Shown: piece after piece, positions 43,801-51,774 of the stretch
How the letters are laid out: every line of letters begins with the position of its first letter
How positions within the stretch are numbered: the stretch's first letter is position 1
Origin: an uncultured Halomonas sp.
GTDB lineage: Bacteria; Pseudomonadota; Gammaproteobacteria; Pseudomonadales; Halomonadaceae
Direction: 5' to 3'
DNA: 64,000 nucleotides
NCBI RefSeq assembly: GCF_947501415.1
Contig: NZ_CANMVL010000033.1
Span: 35,023-99,022 of the forward strand
The notes under the pieces: model-generated
What the model saw: the letters and a program-made list of their open reading frames with translations, nothing else
Told to the model about the DNA's origin: nothing
Database searches by the model: none
Position numbers and translations under genes: made by a program

Positions 43801-44768
43801 GCCATGGGGAGCGCCAGCACGAAGTTGTCGGGCGCCACCTGGCTGTCGGCGAACAGGGTCAGGCTGGCGGCCGCCAGTGGCACCACGAAGAAGGCGAAGG
43901 CCAGCAGGTAGAGCGGGAAAAGCCAGCGTGCCGTGCGGGCGTCATCGCGATGGGTATTTTCCACCACCGCCACGTGGAACTGGCGTGGCAGGCAGAGGAT
44001 CGCCAGCATCGCCAGCAGGGTCTGGGCCCAGAAACTCTGGCCGAAGTCCTGCTCGGCCAGCTGCTGCTGAAGCTCCAGCTGGCTCTCGGCGCGTACCAGT
44101 AGATCTCCGAGCCCGTCGAACATCCCCCAGGTGACATAGGCCCCCAGCACGAGGAAGGCGACCAGCTTGATCAGTGACTCGAAGGCCACGGCATGGATCA
44201 TCCCCTCGTGGTGCTCGGTGGCATCGGTATGGCGGGTGCCGAAGAGGATGGCGAAGACCGCCATCACCAGCGCCACATAGAAGGCGGTGTCGGCGAAGAG
44301 CGGCGCCCGCGTGATGTCGCTGTCGACGGTCAGCAGGCTGAAGGAGGTGGATACGGCCTTCAGCTGCAGGGCGATATAGGGCAGGGTGCCGATCAGGGCC
44401 ACCAGGCTCGCGAAGGCCGCCAGCGACTGGGTCTTGCCGTAGCGTGAGGCGATGAAGTCGGCGATGGAGGTGACGTTCTGGTGCTTGGCGACTCGGATCA
44501 TCTTGGCCAGCACCGGCCAGAACAGCAGGAAGGTCAGGATCGGCCCGACGAAGATGCTGGCGAAGGACCAGCCGCCATTGGCGGCCTGTCCTACCGCGCC
44601 ATGGAAGGTCCAGGAGGTGCAGTAGATGGCCAGCGCCAGGGAGTAGATGATCGGCCGTCGCTGGCTGGCGCCATGGCGTCGGGCATGACGATCACCACGC
44701 CAGGCGATGCCGAACAGTATGGCGATGTAGAGCAGCGATGCGGCGACCAGCAGCCAGCCTGAGAACAT
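40821..44768 (-). CDS. Hybrid sensor kinase with sodium/solute symporter domain (CrbS/MxtR type)
   Basis: A 1315-residue membrane sensor. Order: sodium:solute symporter domain of about 13 helices (1-520), STAC linker (about 540-615), a PAS domain (about 640-765, ATIENINQGISVVDQNLRLVVWNQRY), a second PAS (about 770-890), a coiled coil, HisKA with His953 in AAASHDLLQPLNAARLF, HATPase (DSGPGIP, GLGLGLSIADRM), and a C-terminal receiver with Asp1241 in AILADYHLDN. CrbS-type kinases work with CrbR/ErdR to induce acs, and the partner regulator lies convergently beside it. Whether the symporter part transports or only senses is not decided by sequence. Confidence 0.9.
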   Translation of the reverse strand: MFSGWLLVAASLLYIAILFGIAWRGDRHARRHGASQRRPIIYSLALAIYCTSWTFHGAVGQAANGGWSFASIFVGPILTFLLFWPVLAKMIRVAKHQNVTSIADFIASRYGKTQSLAAFASLVALIGTLPYIALQLKAVSTSFSLLTVDSDITRAPLFADTAFYVALVMAVFAILFGTRHTDATEHHEGMIHAVAFESLIKLVAFLVLGAYVTWGMFDGLGDLLVRAESQLELQQQLAEQDFGQSFWAQTLLAMLAILCLPRQFHVAVVENTHRDDARTARWLFPLYLLAFAFFVVPLAAASLTLFADSQVAPDNFVLALPMAADSAWLTLLTFIGGFSAATGMVIVAAVAVSIMISNEIVIPALFRLRWFDTKARDYGRLVLRARRITIAAVLAMAYGFYHLIGEFASLASIGMLSFAAAAQFAPALIGGLYWKRGNRLGVIVGMNAGFAIWAYSLLMPAMIGASVLPADWLAGGPFGVAWLSPTSLFGLNVGDGFTHGVMLSLGVNLFCYIFVSQVTSQRVVERIQASLFVDSVETRQTSVNRPWTGATTVGDLKVLCERFLGASQVSRAFDDYARRSGKPLEDGTRASIDVIQFTERFLASVLGASSARIVVNSALQGRGIGISDVISIVDEASQVLEFNRALLQATIENINQGISVVDQNLRLVVWNQRYLELFRFPDHLIRVGAPIDKIFRYNAHNGEYGPGDPEEHVQLLLDNIRQGQPHRYVRYRQDGSVLEVQGNPMPGGGFVYTYQDITQQKRIEEALIRSENNIRIYTDNVPALIAYFDKECRYLFTNRAYEQAFGIDRNAVIGKRIHEVISPEMSQERKQWIELALAGERVSFEVSFRLPEGRRYMLVTYTPHFGDSSAILGFFALYQDITERRLAEVALKETNETLEERVRERTQALSEANAALRQENRVRAEAEQALRQAKQVAEDANASKTRFLAAASHDLLQPLNAARLFTSALAQEMDATDMKRTIGHIDGSLQAAEELLGTLLDISKLDAGALTPRRSHFALADIIRPLRAEFEVMAENRGLDLMVVPTAAWVDSDPQMLRRIVQNFLSNAIRYTQEGRVLLGCRRHAGRLSIQVWDSGPGIPASKQAEIFQEFRRLDQASRHKESEKGLGLGLSIADRMSRVLDHPITVRSREGYGTMFAVSVPVVAAQTPAQQGEEPTPPRRAGNKLAGTRILCIDNETLILEGMKAMLTGWGCEVFTATSIGGAKSVLRHLDGDPDAILADYHLDNEVTGLMALEALGERLEGAVPGIVITADRTEEVAEEVRRTGYQLLLKPVRPAALRALLTRTLQASRAPGG

Positions 44769-44837
44769 GGACTTCCTCCCTCGGTGTCGCCGCCCATTCT
44801 AGGGCAATGGCGCGCCCGAGGGCAGGCTCATGGTCTG

Positions 44838-45353
44838 TCAGGTCTCGGTGCAGACCACTCGGTAGAGCGGCGCTTCCGACGTCAGCCGACGCATGGCGTC
44901 CAGTCTCGGCCGGCGCTCCTCACCCTCCAGTGGCAGGGTCTCGCGAGTGGCGCAGTTCATCAGCCAGGTCTGGTGGCTGACGCTGTCCTGAAGCTGTTTC
45001 TCGAAGCGGTAGAGCAGAAACTCGACATGCTTCTTGCCCGCCTGCTCCCGGGTCGTCATGCCCTGCTCATCGACCACACTGAAGGCGGTCGTCATCGGGA
45101 AGAGGTAGGTCCAGGGGCGCCAGAACATGGGCTCTTCCTGTACCTGGACGATACGGGCGGTATCCGGCAGCAGCGAGCGTTTGTGCTCGTACCAGTTGTA
45201 CTCGACGTTGATCTGGTAGCCGAGCATCCCCAGGCCGCCCAGGACCGGGATGATCCAACGCGGCAGCCGCTTGCCACTGAGCGTGCGCAGCAGAAGCCCG
45301 ATGCCCGCCGCACCGAGGCCGGCAAAGATCGCCGCAATCAAGTGCCAAATCAT
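44838..45353 (-). CDS. Conserved membrane-anchored protein of unknown function
   Basis: 171 residues with two N-terminal hydrophobic segments (HLIAAIFAGLGAAGIGLLLRTL and WIIPVLGGLGMLGYQINVEY) and a soluble C-terminal part of about 120 residues. The sequence EHKRSLLPDTARIVQVQEEPMFWRPWTYLFPMTTAFSVVD suggests a folded domain, and three cysteines are present (none in CxxC). I do not recognise a family. It is transcribed in the same direction as the symporter above and crbS below, so it may belong to the acetate module. It is preceded by two hairpins. Confidence 0.7.
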   Translation of the reverse strand: MIWHLIAAIFAGLGAAGIGLLLRTLSGKRLPRWIIPVLGGLGMLGYQINVEYNWYEHKRSLLPDTARIVQVQEEPMFWRPWTYLFPMTTAFSVVDEQGMTTREQAGKKHVEFLLYRFEKQLQDSVSHQTWLMNCATRETLPLEGEERRPRLDAMRRLTSEAPLYRVVCTET

Positions 45354-45397
45354 GATTCACCCTTGTAAGACATCATGTAAATAAACCGGTGGCAAAG

Positions 45398-45462
45398 CGA
45401 TCGGGCTTCCCTGAGGAAGCCCGATCGGTAGGAAGTTGCCTGGCCCGGCGAACCGGGCCAGG
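45398..45462 (-). terminator. Double hairpin after the symporter gene
   Basis: Two stems lie between the symporter stop (45493) and the small membrane protein start (45353): CCTGGCCCGG-CGAA-CCGGGCCAGG (45439-45462) and CGATCGGGCTTCC-CTGA-GGAAGCCCGATCG (45398-45427). The second is followed on the minus strand by CTTTGCC. They probably terminate or attenuate the symporter message. Confidence 0.65.
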
Positions 45463-45492
45463 GGGCCATTATGACCCAGAATGGCCTGGAGA

Positions 45493-47289
45493 TCAGTGGC
45501 CGGTCGCCACGCCAGCACCCTTGGGATAGCGGACGCTCTCCACCAGGTCCTGGATCTCCTGCGGGGGCTCCTCGGTGGCGCTGGAAACCAGGTAGGCCAC
45601 CGTGAAGTTGCAGATCGCCCCCAGCGCGCCGAAGGAGAGCGGCGAGATGCCCAGGATCCAGTTATCCGGCGTGTTGGGCAGCATGTTGGTGCCGGGAATG
45701 AAGAACCAGCCCAGGTAGGTGAAGATATAGAGCAGGGTAGCGACCAGACCGGTCAGCATGCCGGCGACCGCGCCCTTGTTGTTCACCCGCTTGGAGAAGA
45801 TCCCCATCATCAGCGCCGGGAACAGCGAGGCGCCGGCGATGCCGAAGGCCAGGGCCACCGTCTGGGCGGCGAAGCCCGGCGGGTTGAGGCCCAGGTAAGT
45901 CGCCAGCAGGATGGCGCCGGCCATGGAGATCCGCGCCGCCAGCATCTCGCCCTTCTCGGTGATGTTGGGATTGATCATGTTGCGGATAAGGTCATGGCTG
46001 ATCGCCGAGGAGATGGCCAGCAGCAGACCGGCTGCGGTGGAGAGTGCCGCGGCGATACCGCCGGCCGCGATCAGGCCGATGACCCAGGGTGGCAGGTTGG
46101 CGATCTCGGGGTTGGCGAGTACCAGGATATCGTTGTTGACAGTCAGCTCGCTGCCTTCCCAGCCATGGGATTCGGCGATTTCGGTGTACTCGGGATTGTT
46201 GTCGTTATAGAGCTGGATGCGGCCGTCACCGTTCTTGTCATCGAAGGTGATCAGACCGGTCTCTTCCCAGGTGCGGATCCAGCCCGGGCGCTCCTCGTAG
46301 AGGATCGGGTTGTTCAGCTCGTCGGTATAGTCTTCCACCTCACCGGCCATCTCCGGGTAGACGGTGGTCATCAGATTGAGGCGCGCCATGGAGCCAACGG
46401 CCGGTGCGGTGAGGTAGAGCAGGGCGATGAAGACCAGGGCCCAGCCGGCAGACCAGCGTGCGTCGGCCACCTTGGGTACGGTGAAGAAGCGGATGATGAC
46501 GTGGGGCAGGCCCGCAGTACCCACCATCAGCGACAGGGTGAACAGCACCATGTTGAGCTTGTTGTCCACGTCGGCGGTGTAATCACGGAAGCCCAGGGCA
46601 TTGACCACGCTATCCAGCTTGGCCAGCAGCGGCACACCGGACTCGGTGTGGGTGCTGAACATGCCGAACATGGGGATCGGGTTGCCTGTCAGATGCAGAG
46701 CGATGAACACCGCCGGGATGGTGTAGGCGACAATCAACACCACGTACTGGGCCACCTGGGTATAGGTAATTCCCTTCATGCCGCCGAATACCGCATAGAG
46801 GAACACGATAAAGGCCGCGATCCAGATGCCCCAGGTATTGGAGACCTCGAGGAAGCGCGAGAAGGCTACACCGGCGCCGGTCATCTGGCCGATGACGTAG
46901 GTCACCGAGGCGACGATCAGGCAGATGACGGCTACCAGGCGAGCGGTATTGCTGTAGAAACGCTCACCGATGAAGTCGGGCACCGTGAACTTGCCGAACT
47001 TGCGCAGGTAGGGGGCCAGCAGCATGGCCAGGATGACATAGCCGCCGGTCCAGCCCATCAGGAAGGTCGAGTTGGCGTAACCCCCGGAGGCCAGCAGGCC
47101 GGCCATGGAGATGAACGATGCGGCGGACATCCAGTCGGCAGCGGTGGCCATGCCGTTGGTGACCGGGTGGACGCCGCCGCCCGCCACATAGAAGTCCTTG
47201 GTCGAGCCGGCACGGGCCCAGATCGCTATGCCGATGTAGAGGGCGAATGATGCCCCTACAAATAGCAGGTTGATGGCAAATTGGCTCAT
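45493..47289 (-). CDS. Sodium:solute symporter, acetate-permease-like (VC_2705 subfamily)
   Basis: A 598-residue inner-membrane Na+-coupled transporter of the SSS family, with about 13 helices and the signatures STKDFYVAGGGVHPVTNGMATAADWMSAASFISMAGLL and GLIAAGGIAAALSTAAGLLLAISSAISHDL. The subfamily pairs with a DUF4212 small subunit and is placed next to ActP-type acetate permeases. A long non-membrane loop (about 320-395) contains DKNGDGRIQLYN, which reads like an EF-hand loop. Its place beside acs and crbS supports acetate or another short acid as substrate. DUF4212 lies 6 bp upstream. Confidence 0.87.
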   Translation of the reverse strand: MSQFAINLLFVGASFALYIGIAIWARAGSTKDFYVAGGGVHPVTNGMATAADWMSAASFISMAGLLASGGYANSTFLMGWTGGYVILAMLLAPYLRKFGKFTVPDFIGERFYSNTARLVAVICLIVASVTYVIGQMTGAGVAFSRFLEVSNTWGIWIAAFIVFLYAVFGGMKGITYTQVAQYVVLIVAYTIPAVFIALHLTGNPIPMFGMFSTHTESGVPLLAKLDSVVNALGFRDYTADVDNKLNMVLFTLSLMVGTAGLPHVIIRFFTVPKVADARWSAGWALVFIALLYLTAPAVGSMARLNLMTTVYPEMAGEVEDYTDELNNPILYEERPGWIRTWEETGLITFDDKNGDGRIQLYNDNNPEYTEIAESHGWEGSELTVNNDILVLANPEIANLPPWVIGLIAAGGIAAALSTAAGLLLAISSAISHDLIRNMINPNITEKGEMLAARISMAGAILLATYLGLNPPGFAAQTVALAFGIAGASLFPALMMGIFSKRVNNKGAVAGMLTGLVATLLYIFTYLGWFFIPGTNMLPNTPDNWILGISPLSFGALGAICNFTVAYLVSSATEEPPQEIQDLVESVRYPKGAGVATGH

Positions 47290-47295
47290 TCTTGA

Positions 47296-47556
47296 TTACT
47301 CCCCGAGGCCGAATTTCTTGTCGAGCTTGTTCATGCGCCAGGCGTAGAAGAAGATCAGGCAAATGAAGGTCAGGATCGACCCTTGTTGGGCGAACCAGAA
47401 GCCAAGATCGGTCCCGCCGACCGGGATGCCGGCGAGCAGAGGCCGGAACAGGATGGCGCAGCCGTAGGAGACAAAGGCCCAGACGGCCAGGCAGCCCACG
47501 ATCAGGCGTACGTTGGCCTTCCAGTACTCGGTTGTGTCGACTTTCTCTTCTGCCAT
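47296..47556 (-). CDS. DUF4212 small subunit of sodium:solute symporter
   Basis: An 86-residue protein with two transmembrane helices (VRLIVGCLAVWAFVSYGCAILF and GFWFAQQGSILTFICLIFFYAWRMNKLDKKFG). The family is nearly always encoded just before an SSS transporter of the ActP/VC_2705 kind, and is analogous to DUF485 (YjcH) beside ActP. The start is ATG 47556 (GGAGAA upstream). It stops 6 bp before the symporter start, so they form one operon. It probably stabilises or tunes the transporter. Confidence 0.87.
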   Translation of the reverse strand: MAEEKVDTTEYWKANVRLIVGCLAVWAFVSYGCAILFRPLLAGIPVGGTDLGFWFAQQGSILTFICLIFFYAWRMNKLDKKFGLGE

Positions 47557-47618
47557 GTCGTGTTCTCCACTTGTTGTTGAGATAGGGAACTTGTGCAGTC
47601 GTTGATGGTGAAACCACC

Positions 47619-47684
47619 AGGGCAATCGCATGTCTCCGGGCGGGAAGACGCCATGGTGGCGTGCGATTGCCCTGCATGATGCAG
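47619..47684 (-). promoter_or_regulatory. Layered palindromes in the symporter leader
   Basis: Three symmetric elements are packed together: AGGGCAATCGCA / TGCGATTGCCCT (47619-47630 and 47662-47673), nested ACGCCA-TGG-TGGCGT (47648-47662), and CTGCATGATGCAG (47672-47684). They lie 63-128 bp before the DUF4212 start. If transcribed on the minus strand they would form a structured leader. Confidence 0.5.
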
Positions 47685-47734
47685 GTGAATAGTGGTCAAT
47701 GAGTGCAAGAAATGAATCCCAGACTTTCGTATCA

Positions 47735-47800
47735 TGAGAATAAAGTGATTCATTTTCAATAGTAAAAAATATTTAAAATCAATAATTTGTGATAGATGGT
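47735..47800. other. AT-rich tract in the 566-bp divergent region
   Basis: The region 47557-48122 separates the divergent symporter operon and the DUF294 gene and contains no gene. Its middle (about 47735-47800) is strikingly AT-rich against a GC-rich background (AAAAAATATTTAAAAT), consistent with a promoter/UP-element zone or nucleoid-protein binding. Confidence 0.5.
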
Positions 47801-47836
47801 TATGTGAAATGCCAAGAGCTAAGGCGGCTGGTTAAC

Positions 47837-47905
47837 ACCATGGTATATCTCGTTCATCTTGGACCTTTGTCTAGTGATAAGGCGTCGGATAGGACCATGG
47901 TCTAA
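47837..47905. promoter_or_regulatory. Cluster of three ACCAWGG-type motifs
   Basis: ACCATGGTATAT (47837), ACCTTTGTCTAG (47863) and ACCATGGTCTAA (47894) are in the same orientation, starting 26 and 31 bases apart. The last differs by one base from ACCAAGGTCTAA upstream of acs. They are candidate binding sites of the neighbouring LuxR-type regulator. Confidence 0.35.
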
Positions 47906-48122
47906 GCGGCCCAGGATCGATACGTTCGTCTAGCTTATCGGCGAGGCATGGTCGTTGTTATGCTCCACAGGAGTACCGATGTGTCGTCGGCTTCGTCGCC
48001 TGCCGATCACGCCTGCGGAAATCAATAACAATGCCTTCGCCGAAGGCGCCCCCTTGAGACCGACGAGCCACTTCGGTGCCGGGGCGCTCCTTCAGGCGAG
48101 AGGTGATCCGTGAGGTCCAGCC

Positions 48123-49946
48123 ATGATCGATCTCGATCTTTCTCAGCCACCGTTCACGTTGCTCGACGAGCCCGGTCGCGAGCGGGTGCGCCAGGGCGTC
48201 GATCTGGCCTACTTCGATCGTGACGAGATCATCCTCGAGGCTGGTCAGCCCGGCGAGTATGTCTTTCTGATTCACAAGGGCGAGGTGGCGGAGATCGATG
48301 CCACCCAGCCGGCGGCCAGGGAGCGCATCGGGCATTACACCCAGGGGGACCTGTTCGGGGCGATCAGCATTCTCAACGGCAAGAGTCGCTATCGCTTTCG
48401 TGCCGAGCAGGAGAGCCTCTGCTACCTGATGCCCAGGGCACTTTTCCTGGAGCTGTGCGACGCCTATCTCCCCTTTGCCGAGTTCTTCCGCCAGAGCCTG
48501 GCCCACAAGGCCCGCCTGCTGACCGAGCAGCGCGCCGAGGGCGGAGTGACCATGGCCGGTTTCATGCTGGCGATGGTGAAGGAGTGCATGCGTGAGCCCC
48601 TGGTGGTGCCGGCTGCCACCACCATCGCCGAGGCGGTGGTCACCATCAACGAGCGACATGCCGACTCGCTGCTGGTGAAGCGCAGAGGTTGTCACGGCAT
48701 GATCACCAAGACCGATCTGCTCAATGCTCTGGTGATAGATGAGCGTGGCCGAGACACTCCGCTCGAGGAGCTGGGACATGCCGAGCTGATCACCGTGACA
48801 CCGGAAAAGTACCTCTTCGAGGCGCTGGTGATCATGACCCGCCATAAGGTGGAGCGGGTCGTGGTGATCGACCAGCACCAACCGGTGGGGGTGGTGGAGC
48901 TGACCGATGTGCTCAGTTACTTCTCCAGTCGCAGCTACGTGGTCAGCCTGCAGGTCGAGCAGGCCGATAGCCTCGAAGCCCTTGCCGCCGCCAGCCGGCG
49001 CACTCCAGAGCTGGTCAGTGCGCTGATGGCCCAGGGGGTAAAGCTGCGCTTCTCCATGGGCCTGCTGGCGGCCCTCAACGGCCGGATCATCAACAAGGCC
49101 TGGGGGTTTCTGATCGACGAGCGTTACCATGCCGATAGCTGCCTGATGGTGATGGGCAGCGAAGGGCGTGGTGAGCAGATCCTCAAGACCGATCAGGACA
49201 ACGGCCTGATCCTGGCCGATGATCTCGAGTGGCCCGACTGCGCCGAGCAGATGCAGAGCCTGACCGAGACCCTGGTGGAGCTGGGTTATCCACTCTGCCC
49301 GGGCAATATCATGGTCTCCAACCCGGAGTGGGTGGGCACGGTCACCCAGTGGAAGCAGCGCATCGCGCGCTGGGTCGAGGCTCGGGATGGCGACAGCCTG
49401 ATGAAGCTGGCGATCATGCTCGACTCCCACGCGGTGGCGGGTAACCCGGCGCTGCTCGACCGGGTGCGTGACGACCTCTTTGCCCAGTGCAGCGGAAACG
49501 ATCTGCTGCTCTCCTACTTCGCCCGCACCATCCTGCGCTTCTCCACACCGTTGACCCTGTTTGGCTCACTCAAGCGGCCCCAGCACGGCATCGATATCAA
49601 GAAGGGGGGGATCTTCCCCATCGTGCATGGCGTGCGAGTGATGGCGCTGGAGCGCGGCATCCGGCCTACCTCGACCCTGGAGCGCCTGGAGGCCCTGGCT
49701 GCCGATGGCCGGCTGGAGCCACGCTTCGCCGAGGACCTGGCCGAGGCGCTGGCGCTGTTCACCGAGCTGCGCCTCAAGCAGCAGCTGGAGAGGCGTGAGG
49801 ACGAGGAGGGGGGCGAGCACAGCCCTGATCGTGTGGTGGTACAGGAGCTCTCGTCGCTGGAGCGCGACCTGCTGCGCGAGGCGCTGCATATCGTCAAGGA
49901 CTTCAAGCAGCGCCTCTCCCACCGCTTTCATCTGGAATACTCATGA
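48123..49946 (+). CDS. cNMP-binding/CBS/DUF294 nucleotidyltransferase-like signalling protein
   Basis: A 607-residue cytoplasmic protein. Order: cyclic-nucleotide-binding-like beta barrel (about 10-125, AGQPGEYVFLIHKGEVAEID), tandem CBS domains (about 150-275, ADSLLVKRRGCHGMITKTDLL and VERVVVIDQHQPVGVVELTDVL), the DUF294 nucleotidyltransferase fold (LMVMGSEGRGEQILKTDQDNGLILAD, the GSEGR...DxD signature of GlnD-like enzymes) and a C-terminal helical domain. It resembles proteins encoded next to acetate-type symporters in Pseudomonas, and may regulate transport. The nucleotide ligand and any target are unknown. The exonuclease gene follows after 34 bp. Confidence 0.87.
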   Translation: MIDLDLSQPPFTLLDEPGRERVRQGVDLAYFDRDEIILEAGQPGEYVFLIHKGEVAEIDATQPAARERIGHYTQGDLFGAISILNGKSRYRFRAEQESLCYLMPRALFLELCDAYLPFAEFFRQSLAHKARLLTEQRAEGGVTMAGFMLAMVKECMREPLVVPAATTIAEAVVTINERHADSLLVKRRGCHGMITKTDLLNALVIDERGRDTPLEELGHAELITVTPEKYLFEALVIMTRHKVERVVVIDQHQPVGVVELTDVLSYFSSRSYVVSLQVEQADSLEALAAASRRTPELVSALMAQGVKLRFSMGLLAALNGRIINKAWGFLIDERYHADSCLMVMGSEGRGEQILKTDQDNGLILADDLEWPDCAEQMQSLTETLVELGYPLCPGNIMVSNPEWVGTVTQWKQRIARWVEARDGDSLMKLAIMLDSHAVAGNPALLDRVRDDLFAQCSGNDLLLSYFARTILRFSTPLTLFGSLKRPQHGIDIKKGGIFPIVHGVRVMALERGIRPTSTLERLEALAADGRLEPRFAEDLAEALALFTELRLKQQLERREDEEGGEHSPDRVVVQELSSLERDLLREALHIVKDFKQRLSHRFHLEYS

Positions 49947-49980
49947 ATCGACGGAACGACAACGACACAAGGAGCCCGTC

Positions 49981-50598
49981 ATGCTCAAGATGCTGAGACG
50001 CGTCGCGGATCAGCGGCGCCATGCCAACGGCGAGTACGCCTGGCTGTTTCGCCCCTATACCGGTGACGAGATGGTGGTGATCGACACCGAGACCACCGGC
50101 CTGGATACCCGCAGCGCCGAGCTGGTGTCGATCGCCGCGGTGCGGGTGCGTGGTGATCATATCCTCACCAGTGGCTCCCTGGATCTGCGCCTTCGTCGCC
50201 CCGACTCGCTGACCGGTGATTCCATCCGCATCCATGGCCTGCGTGGCATGGACCTCGACAATGGCGAGAGCATCGACAGCGCCCTGGCGCGGCTGCTCGA
50301 CTTCGTCGGCAATCGCCCTCTCGTGGGCTGGCATCTGGGCTTTGACCTGGCGATTCTCAACCGTGAGCTGCGTCCGCGTTTCGGCTTCGAGCTACCCAAC
50401 GCCACCGTGGATGTGGCCCAGCTGTGGCGGCGCCGACTGCGGCGTCAGCACCCGGCAATCGATAACCTGCCGCGCTTCGAGAGTGCCGCCGAGCGCCTGG
50501 GAGTGCCGGTCATGGGGCGCAATACCGCCCTGGGGGATGCGGTGACCACCGCGCTGATGTTCCTGCGCCTGGAGCGCGCTGACGCCGCCGGGAGTTAG
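49981..50598 (+). CDS. DnaQ-like 3'-5' exonuclease domain protein
   Basis: A 205-residue single-domain protein of the DEDDh exonuclease family. ExoI is VVIDTETTGLD (Asp35, Glu37), ExoII is LVGWHLGFDLAILNREL, and ExoIII is MGRNTALGDAVTTALMFL. Asn181 stands where the general-base His normally begins HxxxxD, while Asp186 is kept. Relatives next to DUF294 proteins and symporters are annotated as nucleases in Pseudomonas. ATG 49981 follows AAGGAG. It is probably co-transcribed with the DUF294 gene; why a nuclease sits in an acetate module is unclear. Confidence 0.83.
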   Translation: MLKMLRRVADQRRHANGEYAWLFRPYTGDEMVVIDTETTGLDTRSAELVSIAAVRVRGDHILTSGSLDLRLRRPDSLTGDSIRIHGLRGMDLDNGESIDSALARLLDFVGNRPLVGWHLGFDLAILNRELRPRFGFELPNATVDVAQLWRRRLRRQHPAIDNLPRFESAAERLGVPVMGRNTALGDAVTTALMFLRLERADAAGS

Positions 50599-50692
50599 TC
50601 GGCACGAGTGACGTCTGGCGTCGCCTGGCGCGGTCGCCGGTGGTAGGATGGGCGCCTTTCCATTTTTGCCCGCACTGGCAGCGCCAAGACCT

Positions 50693-51610
50693 ATGCAAGA
50701 CGCCGTGACCTTCGACCCCCGCGAACGCGATAGCGCGCCCCTCACCCACTCCGGGCCAGACGCGCCCCAGCAGCAGCCCGGTACTCAGGACAAGCGTGAA
50801 TTCAACAAGCTGCAGAAGCGGCTGCGGCGCCAGGTAGGCAATGCCATCATCGACTATGGCATGATTCATGAGGGAGATCGGGTGATGGTGTGCCTGTCCG
50901 GCGGCAAGGACAGCTACACCCTGCTCGAGATCCTGCGCAATCTGCAGCGCAACGCCCCGGTCGACTTCTCGCTGGTGGCGGTGAACCTTGACCAGAAGCA
51001 GCCCGGCTTTCCCGAGCATGTGCTGCCCGAGTACCTGGAGAGTATCGGGGTCGACTATCATATCCTCGAGCGCGATACCTACTCGGTGGTCAAGGAGAAG
51101 ACCCCGGAAGGCAAGACCACCTGTGCACTCTGCTCGCGACTGCGCCGCGGCTCCCTGTATGGGTTCGCCGAGGAGATCGGTGCCAACAAGATCGCCTTGG
51201 GGCACCACCGCGAGGATATCCTCGAGACCCTGTTCCTCAACATGTTCTTCGGCGGCAGCCTCAAGTCGATGCCGCCGAAGCTGCTGTCCGACGATGGCCG
51301 CAACATGGTGATTCGGCCGCTGGCCTATTGCCGGGAGGCGGACATTGCCGAGTTTGCTCGGCAGATGGCGTTTCCGATCATCCCCTGCAACCTGTGTGGC
51401 TCTCAGCCCAACCTGCAGCGCCAGGTGGTCAAGGAGATGCTGGCGGAGTGGGAGGCGAAGCACCCCGGGCGTCTGGAGAGCATGTTTAAGGCGGTGACCA
51501 ACGTGGCGCCTTCACAGCTGGCCGATCGTGAGCTGTTTGACTTCGCTGGGCTGGAGAAGAAGCAGGCCAGGATGCAGGCCAGCCGTATCGATATCCAGCA
51601 AGAGCTGTAA
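50693..51610 (+). CDS. ttcA: tRNA 2-thiocytidine(32) synthetase
   Basis: Thiolates C32 of certain tRNAs using ATP and a [4Fe-4S] cluster. The 305-residue protein from ATG 50693 has the PP-loop SGGKDS at 69-74 and the cluster cysteines in Cys144-x2-Cys147 (CALC) and Cys232-x2-Cys235 (CNLC). [19 protein letters not shown] and [15 protein letters not shown] are also TtcA signatures. ttcA neighbours fnr or anr in several proteobacteria; here they converge, with a repeat array between. Confidence 0.95.
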   Translation: MQDAVTFDPRERDSAPLTHSGPDAPQQQPGTQDKREFNKLQKRLRRQVGNAIIDYGMIHEGDRVMVCLSGGKDSYTLLEILRNLQRNAPVDFSLVAVNLDQKQPGFPEHVLPEYLESIGVDYHILERDTYSVVKEKTPEGKTTCALCSRLRRGSLYGFAEEIGANKIALGHHREDILETLFLNMFFGGSLKSMPPKLLSDDGRNMVIRPLAYCREADIAEFARQMAFPIIPCNLCGSQPNLQRQVVKEMLAEWEAKHPGRLESMFKAVTNVAPSQLADRELFDFAGLEKKQARMQASRIDIQQEL

Positions 51611-51640
51611 ACCCGGCTTCGCCGGGAGCGGTAAGCTATA

Positions 51641-51771
<131 letters not shown>

Positions 51772-51774
51772 CCG

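Noticed and set aside
40821..44768. Transporter-kinase gene as an assembly fusion of two genes
   Set aside because: The symporter-STAC-PAS-HisKA-HATPase-receiver order is a known architecture of CbrA/CrbS/MxtR kinases, and the frame is continuous without disturbed codon use.
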